From Frondihabitans sp. PAMC 28766 (GTDB lineage: Bacteria > Actinomycetota > Actinomycetes > Actinomycetales > Microbacteriaceae), in NCBI RefSeq assembly GCF_001577365.1, contig NZ_CP014513.1, positions 558,001-622,000 of the forward strand: a stretch of DNA of 64,000 bases, written 5' to 3'. Shown in pieces: positions 1 through 8,052 of this stretch. The translations under genes were made by a program, and so were the position numbers. The first letter of the stretch is position 1; each line of letters begins with the position of its first letter. The notes beneath the pieces were generated by a model, which made no database searches, was not told where the DNA came from, and saw nothing but the letters and a program-made list of their open reading frames with translations.

Positions 1-108
1 CACGAATTGGTCACGCAACCCCTTGCATCCTGCGCTCGTCGGGGTGATGCTTTTCTCCAGTCGCGGCGCTCCCACGCTGCAATCCCCGTGCCGATGCAAA
101 GGAGCATC

Positions 109-657
109 ATGAGCAGTCCCCGCGTGCCCGTCCACACTCCGCCGCTCGCCCCGGCACCGGCCCCGCTGGGCCTTCGCGAGAGATGGCGCCGGCGCCGCGA
201 GCTCGCTCGGCAGTCGCAGGAGGTCGCCGAGGCCGTCGAGCGCGAGCACCTGCAGATGATCCTGTCGGCGGCCCGGCGCCACGTCGAGAACAGCTGGCTG
301 CAGGGCGCCTGGTTCGCGGTGCGGACGGACGACGGCCGCACCCGGCTCGTGCGCGGCGGCAACGCTCTGATGATCGACGACGAGAGGATCGTCGGATCCT
401 GCCTGGTCGGGGCGGTGATCCGAGCCGGAGGCGGCACGGGCGCGGTGCAGGAGCAGCCGGTGCAGCGCGCCCTCGACGCCGTCTGGCACGCGCTCAACTC
501 CGACGAGGGTGCGCCCGTCGAGTGGTTCCCGTCGCCGATGACGCGCATGCAGCACGTACGCGACCTCACCCGCTGGAACGACCGCGAGGCGCGATCGGCC
601 GACGAGGTGGCGTCCCTGCTGCTGACCGCCGAGCGTGTGGTGATGACGGCCGGCTGA
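109..657 (+). CDS. Small protein of unknown function (loosely DUF6197-like)
   Basis: Function unknown. The 182-residue protein is counted from the ATG at 109, which has a good ribosome binding site (AAAGGAG, 98-104); an earlier in-frame start at 7 has none. It opens with a Pro/Ala-rich stretch and a strongly basic helix (residues 23-35, RERWRRRRELARQ). A globular part follows, with LVRGGNALMIDDE from residue 80 and SCLVGAVIRAGGG from residue 97. The spacing of these pieces recalls small actinobacterial DUF6197 proteins, but the match is loose. No signal peptide, membrane segment or catalytic motif is visible. It stands alone, 106 bases ahead of the cation antiporter gene. Confidence 0.65.
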   Translation: MSSPRVPVHTPPLAPAPAPLGLRERWRRRRELARQSQEVAEAVEREHLQMILSAARRHVENSWLQGAWFAVRTDDGRTRLVRGGNALMIDDERIVGSCLVGAVIRAGGGTGAVQEQPVQRALDAVWHALNSDEGAPVEWFPSPMTRMQHVRDLTRWNDREARSADEVASLLLTAERVVMTAG

Positions 658-763
658 GTCGGCACCGGGCACGAGCCCCGACCAGGATCACGACGGGGCT
701 GTGGATAACCCGCGGGCCGGCTCGGCCGCTCGGTAGGCTGGTCGCGACCTCGAGGGGGACCCC

Positions 764-1873
764 ATGGCCAACCGACTCCGCACCCTGAGCCCGATCATCA
801 TGCCGATCATCGCGCTCGTCGCGCTGGTCGCCACCTATCACCGGCACCTGTCGACGGGCGTCGCGATCCTGATCGGGGTGATCCTGATCGGTGCGGTGCT
901 GGCCGCCGTGCACCACGCCGAGGTGGTCGCGCACAAGGTCGGCGAGCCGCTCGGTTCGATCGTGCTCGCGGTCGCCGTCACGGTGATCGAGGTCGGGCTG
1001 ATCATCACGCTGATGCTGGCCGGCGGCCACAACGCCGACACTCTGGCGCGCGACACAGCGTTCGCGGCGGTGATGATCACCTGCAACGGCATCGTGGGGC
1101 TCTCGCTGCTGCTCGGCTCGCTGAAGCACGGGCTGCCCCGGTTCAACCGCGAGGGCACAGGCGCTGCGCTGAGCGTCGTCGCAACCCTCGCCGGCATCAC
1201 GCTCGTGCTGCCCGCGTTCACGACGGGCGCGTCGGGCGGCCGCTTCACCGGGTTGCAGCTCGCGTTCATCGCCGTCGTGGCCCTGGCGCTGTGGGTCGCC
1301 TTCGTGCTGACGCAGACCGGGCGGCACCGCGACTTCTTCCTGCCCGTCACGATCCCTGCCGCGCATGAGCCGCATCCCGACGCCGCCGAAGACGACGACC
1401 ACGCCGAACCGCCGACCCTGCGCGCCACGCTCATCAGTCTCGTGCTGCTCGTCGTGTCGCTGCTCTCCGTCGTGCAGCTGGGCCACGCGGTGCAGCCGAA
1501 CATCGAGGACGGCCTCGCGGCGGCCGGCATCCCCAGCACCTTCGTCGGCGTCGTGATCGCGTTCATCGTGCTGCTGCCCGAGGGCATCGCAGCGGGGCGC
1601 GCTGCCCTCGGCAACCGGCTGCAGACGAGCCTCAACCTCGGCTACGGCTCGGCGATCGCCTCGATCGGGCTCACGATCCCGGCCATCGCTGTCGCGAGCA
1701 TCTGGATCAAGGGGCCGCTGGTGCTGGGCCTCGGGCCGGTGCAGATCGTCCTGCTCGGGTTCACCTTGCTGGTGAGCGTGCTGACGGTCGCGCCGGGGCG
1801 GTCGACCCGCCTGCAGGGCATCATCCACCTGATCATCCTGGCGGCGTTCGTCTTCTTGGCGATCAGCCCGTGA
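764..1873 (+). CDS. Ca2+/H+ antiporter, CaCA superfamily (ChaA/CAX-like)
   Basis: A 369-residue inner-membrane cation/proton exchanger, probably exporting Ca2+ (or Na+/K+) in exchange for protons. The two inverted exchanger repeats are visible. The first carries HAEVVAHKVGEP at residues 51-62 followed by the conserved acidic helix with E76; the second carries LLPEGIAAGRAALGNRLQ near residue 270. About ten to eleven hydrophobic segments are split by an acidic, His-containing cytoplasmic loop near residue 200 (HEPHPDAAEDDDHAEPP), a plausible metal-sensing loop. The ATG at 764 follows GAGGGGGA. The gene is monocistronic and converges on the racemase gene; the 96-base gap holds an 8-base inverted repeat (CTCCCGCC at 1874, GGCGGGAG at 1938) that could terminate both. 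The substrate ion cannot be fixed from sequence. Confidence 0.9.
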   Translation: MANRLRTLSPIIMPIIALVALVATYHRHLSTGVAILIGVILIGAVLAAVHHAEVVAHKVGEPLGSIVLAVAVTVIEVGLIITLMLAGGHNADTLARDTAFAAVMITCNGIVGLSLLLGSLKHGLPRFNREGTGAALSVVATLAGITLVLPAFTTGASGGRFTGLQLAFIAVVALALWVAFVLTQTGRHRDFFLPVTIPAAHEPHPDAAEDDDHAEPPTLRATLISLVLLVVSLLSVVQLGHAVQPNIEDGLAAAGIPSTFVGVVIAFIVLLPEGIAAGRAALGNRLQTSLNLGYGSAIASIGLTIPAIAVASIWIKGPLVLGLGPVQIVLLGFTLLVSVLTVAPGRSTRLQGIIHLIILAAFVFLAISP

Positions 1874-1969
1874 CTCCCGCCGCGGCCCGCACCTCGGGGC
1901 GGTCGTCGAGCCACGCCTAGGGGTGGTGCGGCAGACCGGCGGGAGGTGCGGCGGCGGAGGGAAGCGGTA

Positions 1970-2718
1970 TCAGCGCGAGGCGACACGCGCGCCGAGCTCG
2001 AAGGGCGCGAGCAGCCCGGCCATCGGCTTGCGGGGCGGCGCCGCATACTCGCCGCGCTTGCCCGTCGCGACGCGCAGCCGCACGAGCGACTCCGCGAGCA
2101 CGGTCGCCGCCGACACCCCGTCGACGACCGGCGCCCCCACCTCGTCCGAGACCCAGTGGCAGAAGTCGGCCATGCCGGCACACCCGAGCACCACGGCGTC
2201 CGCCCCCGCGTCGAGCACGCGGCGGCACTCGTCGACCACGACGGCTCGCGCGTCGGACGCAGGATCGTCGAGCGCCAGCACGGGGATCTCGCACGCCCGG
2301 ATGCCGACGCACACGTCGGCGAATCCGTACCGCTGCACGAGCTCGCCGGCCCGCCCCACCGTGCGGTCGAGCGTCGTGACGATGCCGAACGTGCGCCCGA
2401 GCATGGCGGCCGCGTGCATCGCCGCCTCGGCGATCCCGAGCACGGGCCCCGTCGCGATCTCTCGCGCCGCGTCCAGGCCGGGGTCGCCGAAGCAGGCGAT
2501 GACGAACGCGTCCACGCCGTCCTGCTCGCCGAGCGCCACCTGCTCGAGGATGCCCGGCACGGCCAGCGCCTCCTCGTAGTGGCTCTCGATCGACGCGGGC
2601 CCCATGCTGGGGTTCACCGCCTCGACGAGGGTGAGGGGCCCACCACCTCGGTCGCCGACCGGCCGATGGCAGCCGTCATGCTCGCGGTGGTGTTGGGGTT
2701 GATCACGCGGATGCGCAC
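1970..2718 (-). CDS. Asp/Glu/hydantoin racemase family protein (HyuE-like), interrupted by a frameshift
   Basis: Members of this family racemise hydantoins, aspartate/glutamate or allantoin with two active-site cysteines. Both are visible: IACFGDPGLD in the first half and VLGCAGMADF in the second. The N terminus, RIRVINPNTTASMTAAIG, reads from a GTG at 2718 (AGGAG five bases upstream), but runs out of frame at the G-run 2635-2638. The remainder (TLVEAVNPSMGPASIESHYE onward) is in the next frame. Adding one base to that run restores one 249-residue protein of normal family length. The gene lies 47 bases downstream of the NCS1 permease on the same strand, so the pair probably imports and racemises a hydantoin- or purine-ring compound. 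Substrate is inferred only. The break may be a sequencing error. Confidence 0.82.
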
Positions 2719-2765
2719 GGTGACTCCTGTCGAGGTGGGACGGGCCGGATCCTGGCGCCGCGGTG

Positions 2766-4397
2766 TCAGACCGCAGTCCGAGTCGGCAGGATCGCGGCCT
2801 CGACGTCGGCCTCGTCGATCGAGCCATCCGTCACCGTCGGGTCGTCGGCGCTCAGCACCGGCATGCGCGGCGACACCGTCTCGAACGCCCAGAAGATCAC
2901 GAGCCCGAGGCCGCAGCCGATGAACCAGCCGTAGTTGCCCAGCCAGGTGAAGTCGGGGCCGCCGGCGTCCGCGACGAGCGTCGGCACGAGGGCCGCGGCG
3001 ACCGAGACGACGCCCGCGATGATCAAGGTCCAGACCGCGTTCGAGTTGACACCGCGCCGGTACCAGTAGCGGCCCGTCTTCGACATCGTGAAGAGGTCGT
3101 CGACGGCGATCTTCTGCTGGCCGACGAGGTAGTAGCCGGCGATCAGAAGGCCGAAGAGCGGCCCGATCAGAGCGCCGAGCACACCGAGTGTGTACTGGAT
3201 CGCCTGCGGGTTGCCGTACCAGTTCCAGGGTGTGAGCAGCACCGAGCCGACGGCGGCGATCATGCCGCCCATCCGCCAGCTGATCTTGCGGGGTGCGACG
3301 TTCGAGAAGTCGAACGCCGGCGAGATGAAGTTCGCGACGATGTTGATGCCGACCGTGGCCGTGACGAAGGTCAGACCCCCCAGCAGGATCGCGAACGGGG
3401 CGCCGATGGCCTGCACCGTCTCGATCGGGTCGGTGATGAGCTTGCCGAAGACGGGCACCGTCGCCGACGCGCAGAGCACGGTCAGGATCGAGAAGAACAG
3501 GAAGTTGAGCGGCAGGCCCAGCAGGTTGCCGCGCTTGACGGCCCGGAACGACTTGCCGTAGCGCGAGAAGTCGCCGAAGTTGAGCATCGGCCCCGAGAAG
3601 TAGCTGACCACGATCGCGATCGCCGAGATCATGACTGGGATCGCCGCCGCGACCGAGAGCGGCTTGCCGACCGACAGGTCGAGGCTGATGTGGCCCCAGC
3701 CGGCCTTCGCGACGAGATAGATCGCCAGCGCGATCATGATGACGTAGACGGCGGGCCCCGCGAAGTCGATGAACTTGCGGATGGTGTCCATGCCGCGCCA
3801 GAACAGCGCCGCCTGGGCGACCCAGAGGATGCCGTACGAGATCCAGCCGAGGGCGCTCAGCCCGAGAAAGGAGTGGTCGAGGAGGGCCGCCGAGCCCGGC
3901 ATGAACTTCAAGAAGATGATGTTCAGCGACTGCGCGGCGAGGAAGGTCTGCACGCCGTACCACGCCATCGCGATGAGGCCGCGGATGATCGCGGGGATGT
4001 TCGCCCCGATGACGCCGAAGACGGCGCGGTTGATGACGGGGAAGGGCACGCCGGTCTTCTGGCTCGGCTTCGCGACGAGGTTGGCGAAGACCATCACGAT
4101 CAGGATGCCGATGATCAGCGAGATCAGCACCTGCCAGCTCGCGATCCCCAGCGCGAACAGGCTGCCGGCGGTGACGTAGCCGCCGACCGAGTGCACGTCC
4201 GACATCCAGAACGCGAAGAAGTTGTAGCCGCCCCAGGTCTGCTTGCGCAGCGGTGCGAGGTCTTCGTTGGTGAGCCGGTCGTCGTAGCCGGGCTTGATGA
4301 GCCCTGCGCCGACCGGGTGCCCCGCGGCCTCGACGATGTCGTGCGGGCCGGTCGTGGTGGTGGTGGTGCTCCGAGGTGGGACGGTGTTCGTTGCCAA
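2766..4397 (-). CDS. NCS1 family nucleobase/hydantoin/allantoin permease
   Basis: A 543-residue, twelve-helix secondary transporter of the NCS1 family, which carries cytosine, purines, allantoin or hydantoins with a cation. Visible family features are the N-terminal LTNEDLAPLRKQTWGGYNFF leading into helix 1, the segment KTGVPFPVINRAVFGVIGAN before helix 3, and the late-loop motif YWYRRGVNSNAVW, comparable to YWRGVNW in the Microbacterium hydantoin permease Mhp1. The N terminus is a Thr-rich cytoplasmic tail. It is followed by the HyuE-like racemase and faces the XRE-cupin regulator across a 192-base region full of GTGAA/TTCAC half-sites, so substrate-responsive control is likely. Exact substrate is unresolved; allantoin, hydantoin and uracil are all possible. 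Confidence 0.9.
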   Translation of the reverse strand: MATNTVPPRSTTTTTTGPHDIVEAAGHPVGAGLIKPGYDDRLTNEDLAPLRKQTWGGYNFFAFWMSDVHSVGGYVTAGSLFALGIASWQVLISLIIGILIVMVFANLVAKPSQKTGVPFPVINRAVFGVIGANIPAIIRGLIAMAWYGVQTFLAAQSLNIIFLKFMPGSAALLDHSFLGLSALGWISYGILWVAQAALFWRGMDTIRKFIDFAGPAVYVIMIALAIYLVAKAGWGHISLDLSVGKPLSVAAAIPVMISAIAIVVSYFSGPMLNFGDFSRYGKSFRAVKRGNLLGLPLNFLFFSILTVLCASATVPVFGKLITDPIETVQAIGAPFAILLGGLTFVTATVGINIVANFISPAFDFSNVAPRKISWRMGGMIAAVGSVLLTPWNWYGNPQAIQYTLGVLGALIGPLFGLLIAGYYLVGQQKIAVDDLFTMSKTGRYWYRRGVNSNAVWTLIIAGVVSVAAALVPTLVADAGGPDFTWLGNYGWFIGCGLGLVIFWAFETVSPRMPVLSADDPTVTDGSIDEADVEAAILPTRTAV

Positions 4398-4435
4398 GGC
4401 AACCTCCGTAGGTGACGATGTACCCTCATGGACAG

Positions 4436-4582
4436 GTGAAGTCGTGCTGAAGATTCCGGCGCGCTGCGCCGGCGGCGTGCATTCGTTCTTGATGTGTGAA
4501 CCTATTGCTTCACGCTTTCGGCCTCATTTCCGCTTTGTAACAACCGTGTGACAGCACCTGCTTCACATCAACGCCGGTGAAG
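4436..4582. promoter_or_regulatory. Cluster of GTGAA/TTCAC half-sites in a divergent promoter region
   Basis: Between the divergent permease and regulator genes the pentamer GTGAA or its complement occurs five times: 4436, 4496, 4509, 4562 and 4577. Two pairs form inverted repeats, GTGAA-N8-TTCAC (4496-4513) and CTTCAC-N10-GTGAAG (4561-4582). The second abuts the ribosome binding site of the regulator gene, as expected for autorepression. The region is also AT-richer than its surroundings. Binding by the XRE-cupin protein is inferred from position. Confidence 0.5.
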
Positions 4583-4589
4583 GGCCCCG

Positions 4590-5201
4590 ATGAGCGACAG
4601 CGCGACATCCGTTGTCGATCTCGATCCGGCCGCCCTCGGCGGGCGCCTCCGGGCCCTCCGCCTCGAGTCGGGCATGTCGCTGCGCGACCTCGCCCGAGCG
4701 CTCGGCATCTCGCCCAGCGCGGTGTCCCAGATCGAACGCGGAGTGCGGCGCCCGAGCGTGAGCCGGCTGCTCGCCATCTGCCAGGTGCTGGGGCGGCCGC
4801 TGGCCGACGTCTTCGACGAGCCGGGCTCTGCTGTGGCCGAGGCGGGGGCGCAGGATCCTGCGGGGTACGTGCTCGCGCGGGCCGGGGCCACGAAACCGGT
4901 GGAGCTCGGCACGGGCGTCGTGTTCAGACGGCTGTCGCCCGCCCACACCTCGGGGGTGGACTTCTTCGAGTCGACCTACCCGGCGGGCTCGGTCGCGACC
5001 GACCTGGACACGCTGATCACCCACGAGGGCTACGAGGTCGGCACGGTGACGGCCGGCGAACTCACGATCGACTTCCCCGACGAGCGCGTGGTGCTGCGGG
5101 CGGGCGACTCGATCACCTTCCCGTGCGAGTTGCCGCACCGGATGGGCAACACCGGTTCTGTCGACGCGGTCGCCACGTGGTTGATCGTGCACCGGAGCTG
5201 A
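4590..5201 (+). CDS. XRE-family transcriptional regulator with C-terminal cupin domain
   Basis: A 203-residue DNA-binding regulator. Residues 14-70 form a Cro/CI-type helix-turn-helix (LRLESGMSLRDLARALGISP, then SAVSQIERGVRRPSVSRLL). Residues 130-195 form a cupin_2 fold, with TLITHEGYEVGTVTAGEL and the second cupin box LRAGDSITFPCELPHRMGN, which normally binds a small ligand. Such proteins commonly control uptake and catabolism of amines, amino acids or ring nitrogen compounds. It is divergent from the NCS1 permease and shares its control region, so it probably regulates both itself and the permease-racemase pair. The ATG at 4590 follows GAAGGG. The ligand is unknown. Confidence 0.88.
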   Translation: MSDSATSVVDLDPAALGGRLRALRLESGMSLRDLARALGISPSAVSQIERGVRRPSVSRLLAICQVLGRPLADVFDEPGSAVAEAGAQDPAGYVLARAGATKPVELGTGVVFRRLSPAHTSGVDFFESTYPAGSVATDLDTLITHEGYEVGTVTAGELTIDFPDERVVLRAGDSITFPCELPHRMGNTGSVDAVATWLIVHRS

Positions 5202-5274
5202 GCCGGGGCGATGTGCTCGACGCGCCCCGTCGGATCCTGCGGCCGTTCATCGGACGGGATGCTTGGCTGGGCGA

Positions 5275-6300
5275 ATGCGATACGTGATCATCGGCGCCGG
5301 CGCCATCGGCGGCACCCTCGGTGGGCGATTGGCCCAGCACTCGACGAACCCGCCCCTGCTGATCGCACGCAGTGCGCACGGTGAGGCGATCGCGGCGGAC
5401 GGGCTGCGGCTGCGGTCGCCCGACAGCGACGACCGCATCTCCGTCGCGGTGGCGGCGTCACCCGACGACGTGCGGCTGGAGGTCGACGACGTGCTCGTCA
5501 TCGCCACCAAGACGCAGGCCGTCGAGGCCGCCCTTCTGGAGTGGGTGGATCGACCGGTGTTCTCAGGGTCGGCCGCGGACTCGGTCGGCAGCGCCGGCGA
5601 CCTCCTGCCCATCTTCACGGCACTGAACGGGGTCGAGAGTGAGCGCATCGCGTCGCGCTACTTCGCCCGAGTCTTCGGCATCTGCGTCTGGCTACCCGCC
5701 GTGCACCTCGAGGCGGGCGAAGTCGTCGTGCGGATCGCGCCGTCGAGCGGCACGTTCATCGTCGGGCGGTACGGGGCTGCGGCCGACGCCTCGGATCGCG
5801 CGCTGCTCGAGACCCTCGAACACGACTGGACCGCCTCGACCTTCCGCATCTTCGTCGTCGACGACGTGATGGCCTGGAAGCACCGCAAGCTGCTGGCCAA
5901 CCTCGGCAACGCCCTCGCGGCGCTGCTCGGGCCGGGTCAGTCGGAGGGGATCAGCAGCCGGCTCACCGACGAGGCGACGGCGATCTTCGAGGCGGCCGGC
6001 CTCACTTGGCCGAGCGACGAGCAGGAGGAGGCGTGGCGCGACGACGCGTTCGACATCCGGCCTGTGCCTGGCGTCGAGGGCGAGCTCGGCGGATCATCGT
6101 GGCAGTCGCTGAAGCGCGGCGGGTCGATCGAGACAGACTTCTTGAACGGCGAGATCGCGTTGATGGCGCGACTGCTCGGGCGCTCGGCGCCGCTGAACGC
6201 GACCGTGCAGCGGCTGGCTCGGCAGGCGGCCGCGTCGGGTGCGGGTGCCGGGTCGATGTCGGCCGAAGAGCTCGAGGCCGCGCTGGACGCCGCGGTCTAG
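5275..6300 (+). CDS. Ketopantoate reductase family (PanE/ApbA-like) oxidoreductase
   Basis: A 341-residue NAD(P)H-dependent reductase. It starts with a dinucleotide-binding loop, RYVIIGAGAIGGTLGGRLAQ, and has IATKTQAVEAALLEW followed by FTALNGVESERIA, the usual ApbA positions, then an all-helical C-terminal domain with the family lysine in MAWKHRKLLANLGN. The ATG at 5275 places the Rossmann strand at the N terminus; a TTG at 5263 would add four residues. True PanE makes pantoate for coenzyme A, but a second, more PanE-like paralogue lies at 8807-9724 and this copy diverges in the C-terminal half. A role on another 2-oxo acid is therefore equally possible. It is a single gene, converging on the thioesterase. 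Confidence 0.82.
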   Translation: MRYVIIGAGAIGGTLGGRLAQHSTNPPLLIARSAHGEAIAADGLRLRSPDSDDRISVAVAASPDDVRLEVDDVLVIATKTQAVEAALLEWVDRPVFSGSAADSVGSAGDLLPIFTALNGVESERIASRYFARVFGICVWLPAVHLEAGEVVVRIAPSSGTFIVGRYGAAADASDRALLETLEHDWTASTFRIFVVDDVMAWKHRKLLANLGNALAALLGPGQSEGISSRLTDEATAIFEAAGLTWPSDEQEEAWRDDAFDIRPVPGVEGELGGSSWQSLKRGGSIETDFLNGEIALMARLLGRSAPLNATVQRLARQAAASGAGAGSMSAEELEAALDAAV

Positions 6301-6320
6301 TCTCTCGAGACCCGGGCGCT

Positions 6321-6396
6321 ACGCGCGAGGCTCGTCTGGGCTACGCCCGCGGCTCGTCTTGCGCCCGCGGCTCGTCTTACGCCCGCGGCTCGACGA
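6321..6396. repeat. About 18-bp tandem repeat across the 3' end of the thioesterase gene
   Basis: Four imperfect copies of an 18-22 base unit built on ACGCCCGCGGCTCGTCTT run from 6321 to 6396. The last copies encode the final residues and stop codon (6377-6379) of the thioesterase. Repeat slippage here would change only the extreme C terminus. Confidence 0.7.
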
Positions 6397-6889
6397 CCAG
6401 GCACGTCGACGTCGCCGTGGCCAACAGCTTCCCGCCCGCGTCGCGGATCTCGGCGCGCGACGTCCCGGTGCGACGCCCGACGTGCTCGGCCGTCGCGACG
6501 ATCGTGACGAGGCCGGTGTCGGCCGTGATCGCCCGGAGATATCGCACCTGCAGGTCGAGCGTCGTGATACTGACACCCTCGGGCAGGCGGGTCTGGATCG
6601 AGTAGCCGATGGCGGTGTCGGCCCACGTCGCGATGACTCCGCCGTGCACCGTCCCGATCGCGTTGTACCCGAAATCGGCGGGGCGCGCCTCCAGCGTCGC
6701 CGTGCCCGGGGTCACGCCGACGAGCGCGAAGTCGAGAGTGACGGCGATTGGCGGCTGCGGCACATCGCCCGAGACGATCCGCTCGAGGAAGTCGAGACCA
6801 GTGGTCAGCGGAGCCGCGGCAGCGATGGCCTGCGGATCGGGCCACGAGTACGAGCGGTGACGGACGGGGGTGGTCTCTTCGAAGGGCAC
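6377..6889 (-). CDS. PaaI-type hotdog-fold acyl-CoA thioesterase
   Basis: A 170-residue cytoplasmic hotdog protein predicted to hydrolyse acyl- or aryl-CoA thioesters. The diagnostic segment is YNAIGTVHGGVIATWADTAI near residues 75-95, where the HGG turn and the following acidic residue belong to the active site of the PaaI/YbgC-like 4HBT group. The strand order after it (VRYLRAITADTG, TSRAEIRD, LLATATSTCLV) completes the fold. The ATG at 6889 follows GAGGTGCC. It is transcribed away from the GH6 gene and toward the reductase gene at 5275. The physiological thioester is not evident. Confidence 0.86.
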   Translation of the reverse strand: MPFEETTPVRHRSYSWPDPQAIAAAAPLTTGLDFLERIVSGDVPQPPIAVTLDFALVGVTPGTATLEARPADFGYNAIGTVHGGVIATWADTAIGYSIQTRLPEGVSITTLDLQVRYLRAITADTGLVTIVATAEHVGRRTGTSRAEIRDAGGKLLATATSTCLVVEPRA

Positions 6890-7010
6890 CTCCCGACTCT
6901 ACGGCGCAGCTTTGTCCTCCAAAGTGCCGATACCTCGCACCATTCGTTCGTGGTGGGATTGCCCCCGCGTCGACCTCCGCACCCCCCTCCGCCTGACCGA
7001 AGGACGCCCC

Positions 7011-8036
7011 ATGTCACGAGTGCCCTCCGCACTCCTCGCTGCTGTCGTGCTCGCGCTTGCGGCCATCGCCATCGTCTCCGGGCCGGCCCAGGCGACCGCC
7101 GTGAGGGCGAGCACCGCCGACACGAGCACCGTCCTCAGCGCTGCTCAGATCCAGAGCGCGACCAACACGTCCCTCTTCCCCGGCGGTCTCTACAACGAGG
7201 CTGACAGCGTCGCCGCACAGGAGGCCGCCACGCTGCAAGCGGCGGGCGACTCGACCGATGCGGCGAGCGCGGCCTTCATTGCCCAGCGCCCGGTCGCCAT
7301 CTGGCTCGGCGACTGGCTCCAGGGCTCGAAGCTCGTGAGCTACCTCCAGCAGAACCTCGACGCGGCGGCGGCCGCCGGCACGACGCCCGTCTTCGTGACG
7401 TACGCCATCCCCGACCGCGACTGCGGCGGCTACTCCTCCGGCGGCCTGACCGACTCGACGTACCTCACGTGGAACCAGACCATCGCAACCACCCTCCGCG
7501 GCCATCACGCTGTCGTCCTCGTCGAGCCCGACTCGCTCGGGCAGACGACCACGGGCTGCAGCAGCATCGCCGCGTCGCGGATCGCCCTCATCCGCAGCGC
7601 CGTGCAGACCCTCGCGGCCAACGGTGTCACCGCCTACCTGGACGGCGGCAACTCACGCTGGCTGAAGCCCGCCCAGATGGCCTCACTGCTCAACCAGGCG
7701 GGCATCGGCTCCGCGCGCGGCTTCTACACCAACGTCTCGAACTACATCTCAGTCGACGCCGAGCGCACCTACGCCGGCCAGGTCTCCGCGCTGACAGGCG
7801 GCTCGCACTTCGTCATCGACGTGTCGCGCGACGGCCAGGGGTATAAGGGCACCTGGTGCAACGCGCCCGGCGCGGGCCTGGGGCAGGATCCGCACGTCAC
7901 GGCCGGCACGGGCAACCTCGACGCGCTCCTGTGGGTGAAGACACCAGGATCCAGCGACGGCACCTGCAACGGCGGCCCCGCTGCAGGCACCTGGTACCCG
8001 TCGTACGCGACCGCCCTGGTTCGACTCAAGAAGTAG
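7011..8036 (+). CDS. Secreted glycoside hydrolase family 6 (beta-1,4-glucanase)
   Basis: A 341-residue secreted cellulase-type enzyme hydrolysing beta-1,4-glucan with inversion. An Ala-rich signal peptide covers residues 1-30 (cleavage near PAQATA). The catalytic barrel has the GH6 landmarks in order: WLGD at 98, YAIPDRDCGGYSSGG at 131-145 with candidate acid D137, VEPDSL at 171-176 with D174, AYLDGGNSRWL at 208-218, and IDVSRDGQGYKGTWCN at 269-284. The start is the ATG at 7011, just before the hydrophobic leader. Unlike many actinobacterial GH6 enzymes it carries no carbohydrate-binding module. A lipoprotein paralogue lies at 61688-62701. The upstream gap (6890-7010) holds CACCA-N8-TGGTG, a possible operator. 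Confidence 0.93.
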   Translation: MSRVPSALLAAVVLALAAIAIVSGPAQATAVRASTADTSTVLSAAQIQSATNTSLFPGGLYNEADSVAAQEAATLQAAGDSTDAASAAFIAQRPVAIWLGDWLQGSKLVSYLQQNLDAAAAAGTTPVFVTYAIPDRDCGGYSSGGLTDSTYLTWNQTIATTLRGHHAVVLVEPDSLGQTTTGCSSIAASRIALIRSAVQTLAANGVTAYLDGGNSRWLKPAQMASLLNQAGIGSARGFYTNVSNYISVDAERTYAGQVSALTGGSHFVIDVSRDGQGYKGTWCNAPGAGLGQDPHVTAGTGNLDALLWVKTPGSSDGTCNGGPAAGTWYPSYATALVRLKK

Positions 8037-8052
8037 GCGGTACGGTCGGGCC

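Noticed and set aside
2763..4415. Plus-strand frame opposite the NCS1 permease
   Set aside because: Same antisense signature; the permease has twelve helices and family motifs.
5275..6300. Naming this gene panE
   Set aside because: A second, more typical PanE-like gene is at 8807 and the family covers other reductases, so a symbol is not justified.
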